Shown here in pieces: positions 46,013 through 54,024 of a stretch of 64,000 nt of DNA. The notes below the pieces were generated by a model. That model saw only the letters and a list, made by a program, of their open reading frames with translations. It was not told where the DNA came from and did not search any database. The DNA lies in contig JAPONQ010000087.1 in assembly GCA_026713865.1 (NCBI GenBank), positions 1 to 64,000 of the forward strand, written 5' to 3'. This stretch comes from Chloroflexota bacterium (lineage in GTDB: Bacteria > Chloroflexota > Dehalococcoidia > UBA2979). The position numbers and the translations under genes are program-made. Position 1 is the stretch's first letter; every line of letters begins with the position of its first letter.

Positions 46013-47376
46013 TCCCCCGCTACTCGGTGCCCGAGATGACGGCCGTCTGGACCGACGAGCAGAAGTTCCAGCGCTGGCTCGAGGTCGAGGTCGCGGTCGT
46101 CGAGGCGTGGGCCGAGACCGGCGTCGTCCCCCGCGAGGATGCCCGCGCGATCGCCCGCAACGCCCGGGTCCACCTTCCGGACGTGCTGCGCTATATCGAC
46201 GAGACGCACCACGACGTCACCGCCTTTCTGCGCTCGGTCGCCGACTCGCTGGGACCCGAGTCGCGATGGGTGCACTACGGGCTCACGTCGCAGGACGTGT
46301 GGGACACCGCCACCAGCCTGCAGCTGCGAGCCGCGCTCGATCTGCTCCAGGCCGATCTCGCGCGGCTCTGCGATGTCGTGGCACGGCGGGCGCTCGAGCA
46401 CCGCGGCACGATCTGCGTGGGCCGCACGCACGGCGTGCACGCGGAGCCGACGACCTTCGGGCTGAAGCTCGCGGTCTGGTTCGACGAGATCCGCCGCCAG
46501 CAGGCGCGGCTCGAGAGCGCGCGCGCGACGGTCTGCGTCGGCCAGATGTCGGGCCCCGTCGGGACGCACGCCACGGTCCCCCCGGCCGTGGAGGAAGCGG
46601 CCTGCCGGAGCCTCGGGCTCGCGGTGGCACCGCTCACCACGCAGGTGCTGCAGCGCGATCGACACGCGCACCTCGTCTCCGTTATCGCCGGGATCGGCGC
46701 TTCACTGGAGCGATTCGCGACCGAGATCCGCGGGCTCCAGCGCACCGAGCTGCGCGAGGCGGAGGAGCCGTTCGAGCAGGGGCAGACGGGCTCGTCGTCG
46801 ATGCCGCACAAGCGGAACCCCGAGCTCTGCGAGCGAGTCTGCGGGCTCGCTCGCCTGCTGCGCGGGTACGCGCAGGTCGCCCTCGAGAACGTGGCCCTCT
46901 GGCACGAGCGCGACATCTCGCACTCGAGCGCCGAGCGCATTGTGCTCCCCGACGCGACCGGACTCCTCTGCTATGCGCTCCGGCTCTTCACCGGCGTGAT
47001 GGAGGGCCTTCAGGTCTACCCGGATCGGATGCGCGCCAACCTCGAGTCGACGCGGGGGCTCGTCTACTCGCAGCGCGTGCTGCTGGCCCTGATCGAGAGC
47101 GGGCTCTCGCGCGAGGAGGCCTACGGCATCGTGCAGCGGCACTCGATGGCCGTCTGGGATGCGCCGGCGCCCGACGAGCGGCAGCCGACGCTGCGCGGCC
47201 TGCTCGCCGCCGATCCCGCCGTCGGCGAGCGCCTCGACGCGGCGCGCCTCGACGGGCTCTTCGACCCGCGCGCCTACCTCGTGCACGAGGACGAGTCCTT
47301 CCGCCGCCTCGGTCTTCTGACCCGGGACGCGCCCGCGACGGCTGAGAACGGCAGCAGGGCCCGCGAGGGGTCGTGA
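46009..47376 (+). CDS. purB: Adenylosuccinate lyase
   Basis: This 455-residue fumarase-superfamily enzyme has the signature loop SSSMPHKRNPELCER containing the catalytic serine, plus VHYGLTSQDVWDTA and GRTHGVHAEPTTFG. It cleaves SAICAR and adenylosuccinate, releasing fumarate in both. Starts with ATG in the ATGA overlap at 46009 and overlaps purC at its end. Confidence 0.97.
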   Translation: MIPRYSVPEMTAVWTDEQKFQRWLEVEVAVVEAWAETGVVPREDARAIARNARVHLPDVLRYIDETHHDVTAFLRSVADSLGPESRWVHYGLTSQDVWDTATSLQLRAALDLLQADLARLCDVVARRALEHRGTICVGRTHGVHAEPTTFGLKLAVWFDEIRRQQARLESARATVCVGQMSGPVGTHATVPPAVEEAACRSLGLAVAPLTTQVLQRDRHAHLVSVIAGIGASLERFATEIRGLQRTELREAEEPFEQGQTGSSSMPHKRNPELCERVCGLARLLRGYAQVALENVALWHERDISHSSAERIVLPDATGLLCYALRLFTGVMEGLQVYPDRMRANLESTRGLVYSQRVLLALIESGLSREEAYGIVQRHSMAVWDAPAPDERQPTLRGLLAADPAVGERLDAARLDGLFDPRAYLVHEDESFRRLGLLTRDAPATAENGSRAREGS

Positions 47377-48323
47377 CGCCTCCGGAGAACCCGATCGCCG
47401 GACTGCCGCCCATGCGGGAGAGCCCGCCGGGCGGCGTCCGCGCCCCCCTGGTCGCGAGCGGCAAGGTGCGCGAGATCTACGAGCTGCCCGGCGAGAAGCT
47501 CCTGCTCGTCGCCACCGACCGCATCTCGGCCTTCGACGTCGTGCTGCCGCAGGGAATCCCGGGGAAGGGCGAGGTGCTGAGCCGGCTCTCGGCGCACTGG
47601 TTCGAGCGCACGCGGGCCGTGGTGCCGAACGCCTTCGTCGCCGTGCTCGAGGAGTCGAATGCGAGGAGGCTCGGCGTCGACGCCGATGCGGCGTTCTTCG
47701 GCCGGTCGATGGTGATGCGCCGGGCCGAGCCGCTCCCCGTGGAGTGCGTCGTGCGCGGCTACCTCGCGGGCTCGGGCTGGAGCGACTACCGGCGGTCGGG
47801 CGCCGTCTCCGGTATCGAGCTGCCGCGCGGCCTCCGGCACGCCGACCGCCTCTTCGAGCCGGTCTTCACGCCCTCCACGAAGGCCGCGAGCGGCCACGAC
47901 GAGGCGATGACGCTCGACGAGCTGCGGCGAGCCGTGGGTGACCGGCGCGCGGAGGTGCTCAGGCTGCGCTCGCTCGCGCTCTACCGCTACGGAGCGGAGC
48001 GCGCCGCGGAGCGCGGCATCCTTCTCGCCGACACCAAGTTCGAGTTCGGCCTGATCGACGGGGAGCCGGTCGTGATCGATGAGGTGCTGACGCCCGACTC
48101 CTCCCGGTTCTGGCCCGCCGATCGCTACCGACCCGGTGGCGAGCAGGAGTCGTTCGACAAGCAGCCGGTCCGCGACTGGCTCGCGGCGAGCGGATGGGAC
48201 CGCTCGCCGCCCGCGCCCGATCTGCCGCCCGACGTCGTGCGCGCGACCGCCGATCGCTACCGCCGCGCCTACGACATCCTCACGGGCCCGCCTCCGGACC
48301 GCGCGGCAGGGACGCCCCGATGA
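47373..48323 (+). CDS. purC: SAICAR synthase
   Basis: This 316-residue protein has a GTG start at 47373. Typical sequences are SGKVREIYELPGEKLLLVATDRIS (split here at the usual place), VECVVRGYLAGSGW, and ILLADTKFEFGLID with VLTPDSSRFWPADRY and FDKQPVRDWL. It joins CAIR and aspartate using ATP. The first 25 residues ahead of LVASGKVRE form a longer leader than in short homologues. It overlaps purS by four bases. Confidence 0.96.
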   Translation: MTPPENPIAGLPPMRESPPGGVRAPLVASGKVREIYELPGEKLLLVATDRISAFDVVLPQGIPGKGEVLSRLSAHWFERTRAVVPNAFVAVLEESNARRLGVDADAAFFGRSMVMRRAEPLPVECVVRGYLAGSGWSDYRRSGAVSGIELPRGLRHADRLFEPVFTPSTKAASGHDEAMTLDELRRAVGDRRAEVLRLRSLALYRYGAERAAERGILLADTKFEFGLIDGEPVVIDEVLTPDSSRFWPADRYRPGGEQESFDKQPVRDWLAASGWDRSPPAPDLPPDVVRATADRYRRAYDILTGPPPDRAAGTPR

Positions 48324-48586
48324 GCCGCTTCGTCGCACACGTCACGGTGATGCTCAAGCCGCTCGTCAACGACCCCGCGGGCCTCGCGGTGCGCGACGGC
48401 CTGCAGGCGCTCGGATTCGAGGGCGTCGAGTCGGTCCGGGTGGGGAAGCGCCTGCAGGTGACCCTCAGCGCGCCCGGCCCCGATGAGGCGGCCAGCCGGG
48501 TGCGCGCGATGTGCGATCAGCTGCTCGCCAACCCCGTGATCGAGGACTTCCTCGTCGAGATCGCCGACGGCGCGTCGGACTCGTGA
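48320..48586 (+). CDS. purS: Formylglycinamide ribonucleotide synthase subunit PurS
   Basis: This 88-residue protein has the beta-alpha-beta pattern FVAHVTVMLKPLVNDPAG, then ALGFEGVESVRVGKRLQV and LANPVIEDFLVEI, which are PurS hallmarks. It bridges PurQ and PurL in the three-part FGAM synthase. purQ and purL usually follow directly, but here the next gene is ispH after 109 bases. Confidence 0.93.
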   Translation: MSRFVAHVTVMLKPLVNDPAGLAVRDGLQALGFEGVESVRVGKRLQVTLSAPGPDEAASRVRAMCDQLLANPVIEDFLVEIADGASDS

Positions 48587-48695
48587 CGGCCGGGGCGCTC
48601 GGAGCCGACTCGTGGCCGGAGGAGCGCGCCGGTCTGGACGTGTGTTTCCGGTGCGTGCGACACTCGCCGCCACCCGCGCCGACTCCGAGGAGATC

Positions 48696-49610
48696 ATGAA
48701 AGTCTATCTCGCAGCACCGCGCGGCTTCTGCGCGGGCGTCGACAGGGCGATCGAAATCGTCGAGATCGCGCTCAGGCACTTCGGGGCTCCCGTCTACGTG
48801 AAGCACGCGATCGTGCACAACCCGCACGTGGTCCGCGCCCTCGAGGCGAAGGGGGCGGTCACGGTCGAGGACGTGGAGGACATCCCCGAGGGATCGAACG
48901 TCGTGTTCTCGGCTCACGGCTCCCCGCCCGAGGACTTCGCCGCCGCCCGCGAGCGGGGACTGAACGTCATCGACGCGACCTGCCCGCTCGTGGTCAAGGT
49001 GCACAGCGAGGCGAAGAAGTACGACCGCGAGGGTCGCCGCATCATCCTGGTGGGGCACCGGGGCCATCAGGAGGTCCAGGGGACGGTGGGGCAGGCGCCG
49101 ATGTTCTTCCTGGACGACAGCGACGGCGACGGCGACGCCGGCCTGCCCTCGTGGGACGTCGATACCGAGATCGCCGTGCTCACGCAGACGACGCTCTCCG
49201 TCGACGACACCCGCCGCTCGGTCGAGACGATCCGGGGACGCTTCGCCAACGCGGTCGTGCGCGACGACATCTGCTACGCGACGACGAACCGCCAGGACGC
49301 CGTGAAAGCCCTCTGCGGTCGCGCTGACCTCATCCTCGTCCTCGGCTCGCAGAGCAGCTCGAACTGCAACCGGCTACGCGAGGTGGCCGAGGCTCGCGGC
49401 ACGGAGGCACACCTGATCGGCAGCGTGCAGGAACTCGACCGCGCGTGGCTCCGCGACGTCGAGGCGGTCGGCATCACGTCGGGCGCCTCGACCCCCGATC
49501 ATCTCGTCCACGAGATGATCGACGAACTCGCGCCCGACGAGGTCGAGATCATAAAGACCGCCGACGAGAACGTGAGCTTCACCCTCCCGCGGAGCCTTGT
49601 CGGGTCCTGA
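48696..49610 (+). CDS. ispH: 4-hydroxy-3-methylbut-2-enyl diphosphate reductase
   Basis: This 304-residue iron-sulfur enzyme makes IPP and DMAPP in the last step of the MEP pathway. The three cluster cysteines are Cys12 (PRGFCAGVDRAIEI), one in IDATCPLVVKVH and one in QSSSNCNRLREVA. Conserved histidines are in KHAIVHNPHVV and SAHGSP, with catalytic Glu in GHRGHQEVQGTVGQ. ATG 48696 has GGAG five bases upstream. The acidic insert DDSDGDGDAGLPSW is a lineage feature. Confidence 0.96.
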   Translation: MKVYLAAPRGFCAGVDRAIEIVEIALRHFGAPVYVKHAIVHNPHVVRALEAKGAVTVEDVEDIPEGSNVVFSAHGSPPEDFAAARERGLNVIDATCPLVVKVHSEAKKYDREGRRIILVGHRGHQEVQGTVGQAPMFFLDDSDGDGDAGLPSWDVDTEIAVLTQTTLSVDDTRRSVETIRGRFANAVVRDDICYATTNRQDAVKALCGRADLILVLGSQSSSNCNRLREVAEARGTEAHLIGSVQELDRAWLRDVEAVGITSGASTPDHLVHEMIDELAPDEVEIIKTADENVSFTLPRSLVGS

Positions 49611-49658
49611 GCGGAGGACCGCGGCGCCACGGCGACGGACCGGGGCGGCGGGACGCCG

Positions 49659-51110
49659 CTAGCTCGTGTTCGCCATCGGCAGGCTCAGCTCGTCGCGCGA
49701 CCAGGGGCTTCCCGCGACCGACAGCATCTCGCGCAGCTCGGCGTCGTAGAAGAACTCGGAGGCGCCGAACGCAGGCTCGAGCCCGTCGAGCCAGGTCGCC
49801 GTGTCGCTGTAGCGCGCGAAGAACGGTCGCCCCACCCAGTCGGGGTTGCGGCCCTGCAGCATCCGCAGCGCGATCACGCGCTCGCCGGCCACCTCCGTGA
49901 CGCCGAGTACCTGCACCTTGCCCGGCGTCGCCGACATGCTCGGCCCGCGCACGGTCCTCGAGTTCCCGCCCACCGCCGCGTAGGCATCGCGGAAGATCTC
50001 CCAGCACTTGACGAGCGGCAGCTCGAAGTAGCGGCGCGCACCCGTGTCCCGCTCCACGAACAGGTAGTACGGGATGCAGCCGAGCTGCGTCTGGAGCCGC
50101 CACATCCGGGCGAGGGTGGGTGCGTCGGCATTGATGTGCCGCAGCACCGGCGTCTGCGTCCGGATCTGCGCCCCGGTCTCCCGGACCAGCCGGATCGCCT
50201 CGCGCACGATCGGCGTCTCCAGCTCGGCCGGGTGGCTGAAGTGCGCCATGAACGAGAGCTGCCGTCCGGAGTCCACGACCTCCCGGAAGAGGGCGAGCAG
50301 ATCCTCGGCGTCGTCGTCGGAGACGAAGCGGTGCGGCCAGTAGGCGAGGGCCTTCGAGCCGATGCGAATCGTCGCGATGTTGGGAGCCGCGCCGGGCTCG
50401 AGCAGCGGAGCGACGTAGCGGCGGAGCACGCGCGTCTTCATGATCAGCGGATCGCCGCCCGTGAAGAGGATGTCGGAGACGTCGGGATGGGCGTGGACGT
50501 ACTCCCGGAGGAGGGTGGCCTCGCGCATGGCGAACTTCATCCCCTCGAGGCCGACGAACTGCGGCCAGCGGAAGCAGAACGTGCAGTAGGCGTGGCAGGT
50601 CTGGCCCTGGCTCGGGAAGAAGAGCACGGTCTCGCGGTACTTGTGCTGCATCCCGGGGAGGCGCTTCCCGTCGAGCAACGGCGCGTTGTGATCGAGCTGG
50701 CCGGCGGGGTGCGGGTTGAGCGTGAGCCGGATCTCGTTCGCCGCCGCCTCGACCTCGTCGTTGGGAGCGTCGCGGTGGACGAGCTCCTCGATGCGGGCGT
50801 AGGCCTCCGGGGTGAGCATCTCGCGCTTCGGGAAGGTGAGCCGGTACATGGGATCGTCGGGGACGTTGTCCCAGTCGATCAGGTGGTCGACGACGTAGCG
50901 GTTGGACTTGAACGGGAGGACGTGGCCGACGACCTTGATCTCGTCACGCAGCTCCTTCGGCAGGCGCGCGAGCTGCGGCACCTGCTCGAAGTTGTGGAGG
51001 TTGAGCGTCTCGTACGGCTCCTCCGCGTGCTGCTGGAGCGAGAGGCCGCCGTCTCCGCGGTGGGCCGTGTGATCGGAGTGTCGGGACGGGCTGGAGTGGT
51101 GGATGGTCAT
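49659..51110 (-). CDS. kamA: Lysine 2,3-aminomutase (KamA/AblA) family radical SAM enzyme
   Basis: This 483-residue protein has the radical SAM cluster cysteines Cys172-x3-Cys176-x2-Cys179 in HAYCTFCFRWPQFVG and a SAM-binding FTGGDPLIMKTRVL. Family signature NADAPTLARMWR is present, as is the C-terminal VAGERVIALRMLQGRN part. KamA enzymes isomerise L-lysine to beta-lysine with PLP; AblA members use it to make the osmolyte N-epsilon-acetyl-beta-lysine, and EpmB relatives act on EF-P. The acetyltransferase AblB is not in the window. A ydaO-type riboswitch lies in its leader, which favours a role in osmotic balance. Mutase activity on another amino acid such as glutamate is possible. Confidence 0.88.
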   Translation of the reverse strand: MTIHHSSPSRHSDHTAHRGDGGLSLQQHAEEPYETLNLHNFEQVPQLARLPKELRDEIKVVGHVLPFKSNRYVVDHLIDWDNVPDDPMYRLTFPKREMLTPEAYARIEELVHRDAPNDEVEAAANEIRLTLNPHPAGQLDHNAPLLDGKRLPGMQHKYRETVLFFPSQGQTCHAYCTFCFRWPQFVGLEGMKFAMREATLLREYVHAHPDVSDILFTGGDPLIMKTRVLRRYVAPLLEPGAAPNIATIRIGSKALAYWPHRFVSDDDAEDLLALFREVVDSGRQLSFMAHFSHPAELETPIVREAIRLVRETGAQIRTQTPVLRHINADAPTLARMWRLQTQLGCIPYYLFVERDTGARRYFELPLVKCWEIFRDAYAAVGGNSRTVRGPSMSATPGKVQVLGVTEVAGERVIALRMLQGRNPDWVGRPFFARYSDTATWLDGLEPAFGASEFFYDAELREMLSVAGSPWSRDELSLPMANTS

Positions 51111-51164
51111 CGGCCGGGAACCCCCTTGATGCAATCGTCGCACGTCCGACTCTGCACCCAGGCA

Positions 51165-51305
51165 GGCAGGAGCGGTCCCAAGTCCGCCTACGGGGTTAGC
51201 TGACGGGTTCGGCGCTTAGGTCGCCTACCGGGCCGCGACCGGCGCCGGATTCACCCCCACCTCCTGGGTCCCCCGCCTTCGCCCCCGGCGGGGCGAAGCT
51301 CGGCA
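51165..51305 (-). ncRNA. ydaO/yuaA-type c-di-AMP riboswitch in the kamA leader
   Basis: Read on the minus strand, the core elements appear in the right order. First comes GGGGGACCCAGGAGG (51274-51260), running into GGTGGGGGTGAATCC (51261-51247). Then CCGGTAGGCG precedes the hallmark CCGAACCCGTCAGCTAACCC (51212-51193), continuing CGTAGGCGG. The pieces GGGGA-CC, GGGGUGAAUCC and CGAACCCGnCAGCUAACCCCGUAgGCG are the strongly conserved blocks of Rfam-type ydaO aptamers. A closing stem may form between GAGC at 51301-51298 and GCTC at 51173-51170. kamA begins 55 bases downstream. Its AAGGGGG ribosome site can pair with the AACCCC of the aptamer core, which suggests translational control; the direction (on or off) is not clear. 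Confidence 0.88.
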
Positions 51306-51329
51306 TGTCGCGCCTCTCGACGCATTCTC

Positions 51330-51359
51330 ATTGGAGCAGTCCCCGGCCTCCGCCGTCAA
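51330..51359 (-). promoter_or_regulatory. Putative promoter for the riboswitch-kamA transcript
   Basis: On the minus strand TTGACG (51359-51354) and TCCAAT (51335-51330) are 18 bases apart and lie just ahead of the aptamer. This would give kamA its own start of transcription, separate from the upstream ABC transporter genes. The -10 box is weak. Confidence 0.4.
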
Positions 51360-51410
51360 GGCGGCATCCGGGCCCGGCAGGGCGCGACGGAGCACATCGG
51401 CGCCCCTCCG

Positions 51411-52196
51411 TCACCGCTCCGCGTCGGCGCGGCCGAGGAAGACCTCGCGCAGGACGTCGCTCTCCCGCAGGGACCGGGGCGTGCCCTCGTGGGCGAGGCG
51501 CCCCCGGTTGAGCACGTAGGCGCGGTCGACGATCTCGAGGACGCCCTTGATGTTGTGCTCGACGATCAGGATCGTGGTCGCCAGCCGTTCGCTGATCTCG
51601 GCGACCTTGCGGAACACCTCGGCGACCACGATCGGCGCGAGCCCGAGCGTGGGCTCGTCGAGCAGCAGCACCTGCGGCCCGGCCATCAGCCCCCGGCCCA
51701 GCGCCAGCATCTGCTGCTGCCCACCGGACATGCCGCTGGCCGCATCGCGTCGCCGTTCCCCGAGGATGGGGAAGAGCGCCATGACCGATTCCATCCGGCG
51801 CTCCTTCTCCGCCGCATCGCGCAGGTGCAGGCATCCCATCTCGAGGTTCTCCTCGATCGAGAGGTGCGCGAAGATGCGACGGCCCTGCGGGACGTAGGCG
51901 ATCCCCTGCCGCACGATCTCGTGGGTGGGAGCGGCGAGACGTTCGCCCCGCCAGTAGATCGCCCCAGAGACGACCGGCGCGAGCCCCATGATCGCCCGCA
52001 GGACGGTGGACTTCCCGGCGCCGTTGGGCCCCATCACCGCCACGATCTCGCCGCTGCGAAGGCCCAGCGAGACATCGTCGAGCGCCACGACCGAACGGTA
52101 GCGCACCGAGGTACCGGCCAGCTCCAGCAGCATCGAGTCCGGGGCGGACCCCGCCGCCCCAGCGTCGACTCCGCGCCTGCCGGCATCCATCGCCAT
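51411..52196 (-). CDS. livF: Branched-chain amino acid ABC transporter ATP-binding protein
   Basis: This 261-residue ABC ATPase is of the LivF class. It has Walker A MGPNGAGKSTVLRAI, Q-loop AYVPQGRRIFAHLSIEENLE, signature MSGGQQQMLALGRGLM, Walker B VLLLDEPTLGLAPI and His switch LIVEHNIKGVL. GGGAG eight bases upstream supports ATG 52196; a GTG at 52214 is also possible. It works with livG, livM, livH and livK in the same minus-strand run to import branched-chain or similar amino acids. Confidence 0.93.
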   Translation of the reverse strand: MAMDAGRRGVDAGAAGSAPDSMLLELAGTSVRYRSVVALDDVSLGLRSGEIVAVMGPNGAGKSTVLRAIMGLAPVVSGAIYWRGERLAAPTHEIVRQGIAYVPQGRRIFAHLSIEENLEMGCLHLRDAAEKERRMESVMALFPILGERRRDAASGMSGGQQQMLALGRGLMAGPQVLLLDEPTLGLAPIVVAEVFRKVAEISERLATTILIVEHNIKGVLEIVDRAYVLNRGRLAHEGTPRSLRESDVLREVFLGRADAER

Positions 52197-52216
52197 CGAC
52201 CCGGCTCCCGCCACTG

Positions 52217-52969
52217 CTAGAACCCCAGATAGGCCCCGATCACCTCGGGACGGCCCAGCACGTCGTCCGCGTCCCCGTGCGCGAGGAGCTCGCCGCTATC
52301 GAGCACGATCAGGTGGTCGGTCAGCTCGCGGACGATATCCATGTTGTGGGAGACGAAGACGACCGTGCGGCCCTCGTCCCGCATCCGCGCGAGAATCGCC
52401 TTCACCTGCTCCACCATCGCGGGGAAGAGACCGGCAAACGGCTCGTCGAGGAGATAGGTGTCGACGTCCATGGCAAGGGCGCGCCCGATCTCCAGGAGCT
52501 TCCTCTGCCCGTACGAGAGATCCATCGCCAGCGCCCGTCGCTTCTCCCACAGCCCGACCCGCTCGAGAATCTCGCGTGCCCGCTCCCCGCGGGCTCCCCG
52601 GCCGCGCTCGACGAGCGCCCTCGCGACGCGCCGCTCCGTCAGGACGACCAGGATGTTGTCCAGCGCGCTCATCTGGTCGAAGAGCCGGATCTCCTGGAAC
52701 GTGCGTGTGATGCTGCGGGAGGGATTGTCGTGCGCCTTGACGACCGTGAGACCGCGGCCGCCGATGACGACGATCCCGCCGTCCAGGCTCAGCGTGCCGC
52801 TCAGGAGGTTGATGAGCGTCGACTTCCCGGAGCCGTTGGGCCCGACGATGCTGGTCACGCCTCCCCTCGGGATGGAGAGGCTGAGGTCGCGGACGGCCGT
52901 CACCCCGCCGAAGGACTTCGAGATCGCGATCGTCTCCACGGCGCTGCCCGGGCGCGCGGCGGCGCTCAC
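52217..52969 (-). CDS. livG: Branched-chain amino acid ABC transporter ATP-binding protein
   Basis: This 250-residue ABC ATPase is of the LivG class. It has Walker A VGPNGSGKSTLINLLSG, TRTFQEIRLFDQMSALDN in the Q-loop region and Walker B TYLLDEPFAGLFPA. The usual LSGGQ signature is changed to MDLSYGQRKLLEIGRALAM, as LivG proteins normally show. A His switch follows in VFVSHNMDIVREL. Starts at ATG 52969, overlapping livM by four bases. Confidence 0.94.
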   Translation of the reverse strand: MSAAARPGSAVETIAISKSFGGVTAVRDLSLSIPRGGVTSIVGPNGSGKSTLINLLSGTLSLDGGIVVIGGRGLTVVKAHDNPSRSITRTFQEIRLFDQMSALDNILVVLTERRVARALVERGRGARGERAREILERVGLWEKRRALAMDLSYGQRKLLEIGRALAMDVDTYLLDEPFAGLFPAMVEQVKAILARMRDEGRTVVFVSHNMDIVRELTDHLIVLDSGELLAHGDADDVLGRPEVIGAYLGF

Positions 52970-54015
52970 AGCCGGTACCTCCCCACCAGCCCCTGCGGCC
53001 GGAACAGCATCAGCAGCACCAGCAGCACGCCCAGGACGGCCTGCCGGGCCTGGCCGATGGACTCGTTCGGCAGGAACGGGACGAAGCGCATCCCCTCCTC
53101 AAGCAAGACGAAGGTCATGACCCCGAGCAGGGAGCCCCAGATCGTCGCCAGGCCCCCGATGATCACGATGGAGACGAGGAGGATTGACTCCAGCAGGGCG
53201 AACGAGTAGGGATCGACGAAGCGAGCCCAGCTGCTGAACAGCCCGCCCGCGAGCCCGGCCATCATCGCCGAGATCACCCACACCACGAGCTTGTAGCGCG
53301 CCACCCGGTAGCCGAAGACCTCCGCCGCCTGCTCATCCTCGCGAATGGCCAGGAGCACGCGGCCGAACGAGGAACTCACGACCAGCCACGACACGAGCGA
53401 CACGAGCGCGAGGCAGAGCACGGCGAAGGCGAGGAACTCGGCATCGGAGTCGAGCACAAGATCCCCCACAGCCGGCCTCGCGATGTCGTGGATGCCGAAG
53501 GCGCCGCGGGTCAGCTCGGCCCAGTTCAGGAAGACGCTGTAGCTGATGATGGCGAAGCCGAAGGTGACGAGCACAAAGATGTCGTCCCGGAACCGGTTGA
53601 GCACCACTCCCACGGCGATCGCGACCAGACCGGCCGCGACCGCGCTCACGGGGAGCGCGGCGAAGAACGGCCAGCCGAAGGTCGGGATCGCATCCGTCCG
53701 CAGTTCCTCGTACGAGGTGCCGGAGGTCAGGATCGCCATCGCGTACGCGCCGATGCCGAAAAACCCGATGTGCGCGATCGAGAGCAGTCCGGTGAATCCG
53801 ACGACGAGATTCAGGCTCACCGCCAGAATCGCCCAGATCGCGAAGACCGTGCCGACGGTCAGCGCGAAGCCCGGGCCCTGCCACAGCAGGAACACCCCCG
53901 CCCAGGTCAGGATCACGAGGTTCGCCCACAGCTCGACGTTTCCCCGCCGCGATGCCACGAGCACGACCGGGGCGCGGGCGGCCGCGGCCGCCAGGCGGGA
54001 GAAGCCCGTCGTCAC
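52966..54015 (-). CDS. livM: Branched-chain amino acid ABC transporter permease LivM
   Basis: This 349-residue integral membrane protein has about 8-10 helices and a 25-residue hydrophilic basic N-terminus. The LivM signature GFTGLLSIAHIGFFGIGAYA is visible, followed by VAIAVGVVLNRFRDDIFVL, and the EAA-like loop LAIREDEQAAEVFGYRVARYKL that contacts the ATPases. The final part GGLATIWGSLLGVMTFVLLEE is typical. It forms the channel with livH. Confidence 0.93.
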   Translation of the reverse strand: MTTGFSRLAAAAARAPVVLVASRRGNVELWANLVILTWAGVFLLWQGPGFALTVGTVFAIWAILAVSLNLVVGFTGLLSIAHIGFFGIGAYAMAILTSGTSYEELRTDAIPTFGWPFFAALPVSAVAAGLVAIAVGVVLNRFRDDIFVLVTFGFAIISYSVFLNWAELTRGAFGIHDIARPAVGDLVLDSDAEFLAFAVLCLALVSLVSWLVVSSSFGRVLLAIREDEQAAEVFGYRVARYKLVVWVISAMMAGLAGGLFSSWARFVDPYSFALLESILLVSIVIIGGLATIWGSLLGVMTFVLLEEGMRFVPFLPNESIGQARQAVLGVLLVLLMLFRPQGLVGRYRL

Positions 54016-54024
54016 CAGCGCCCC

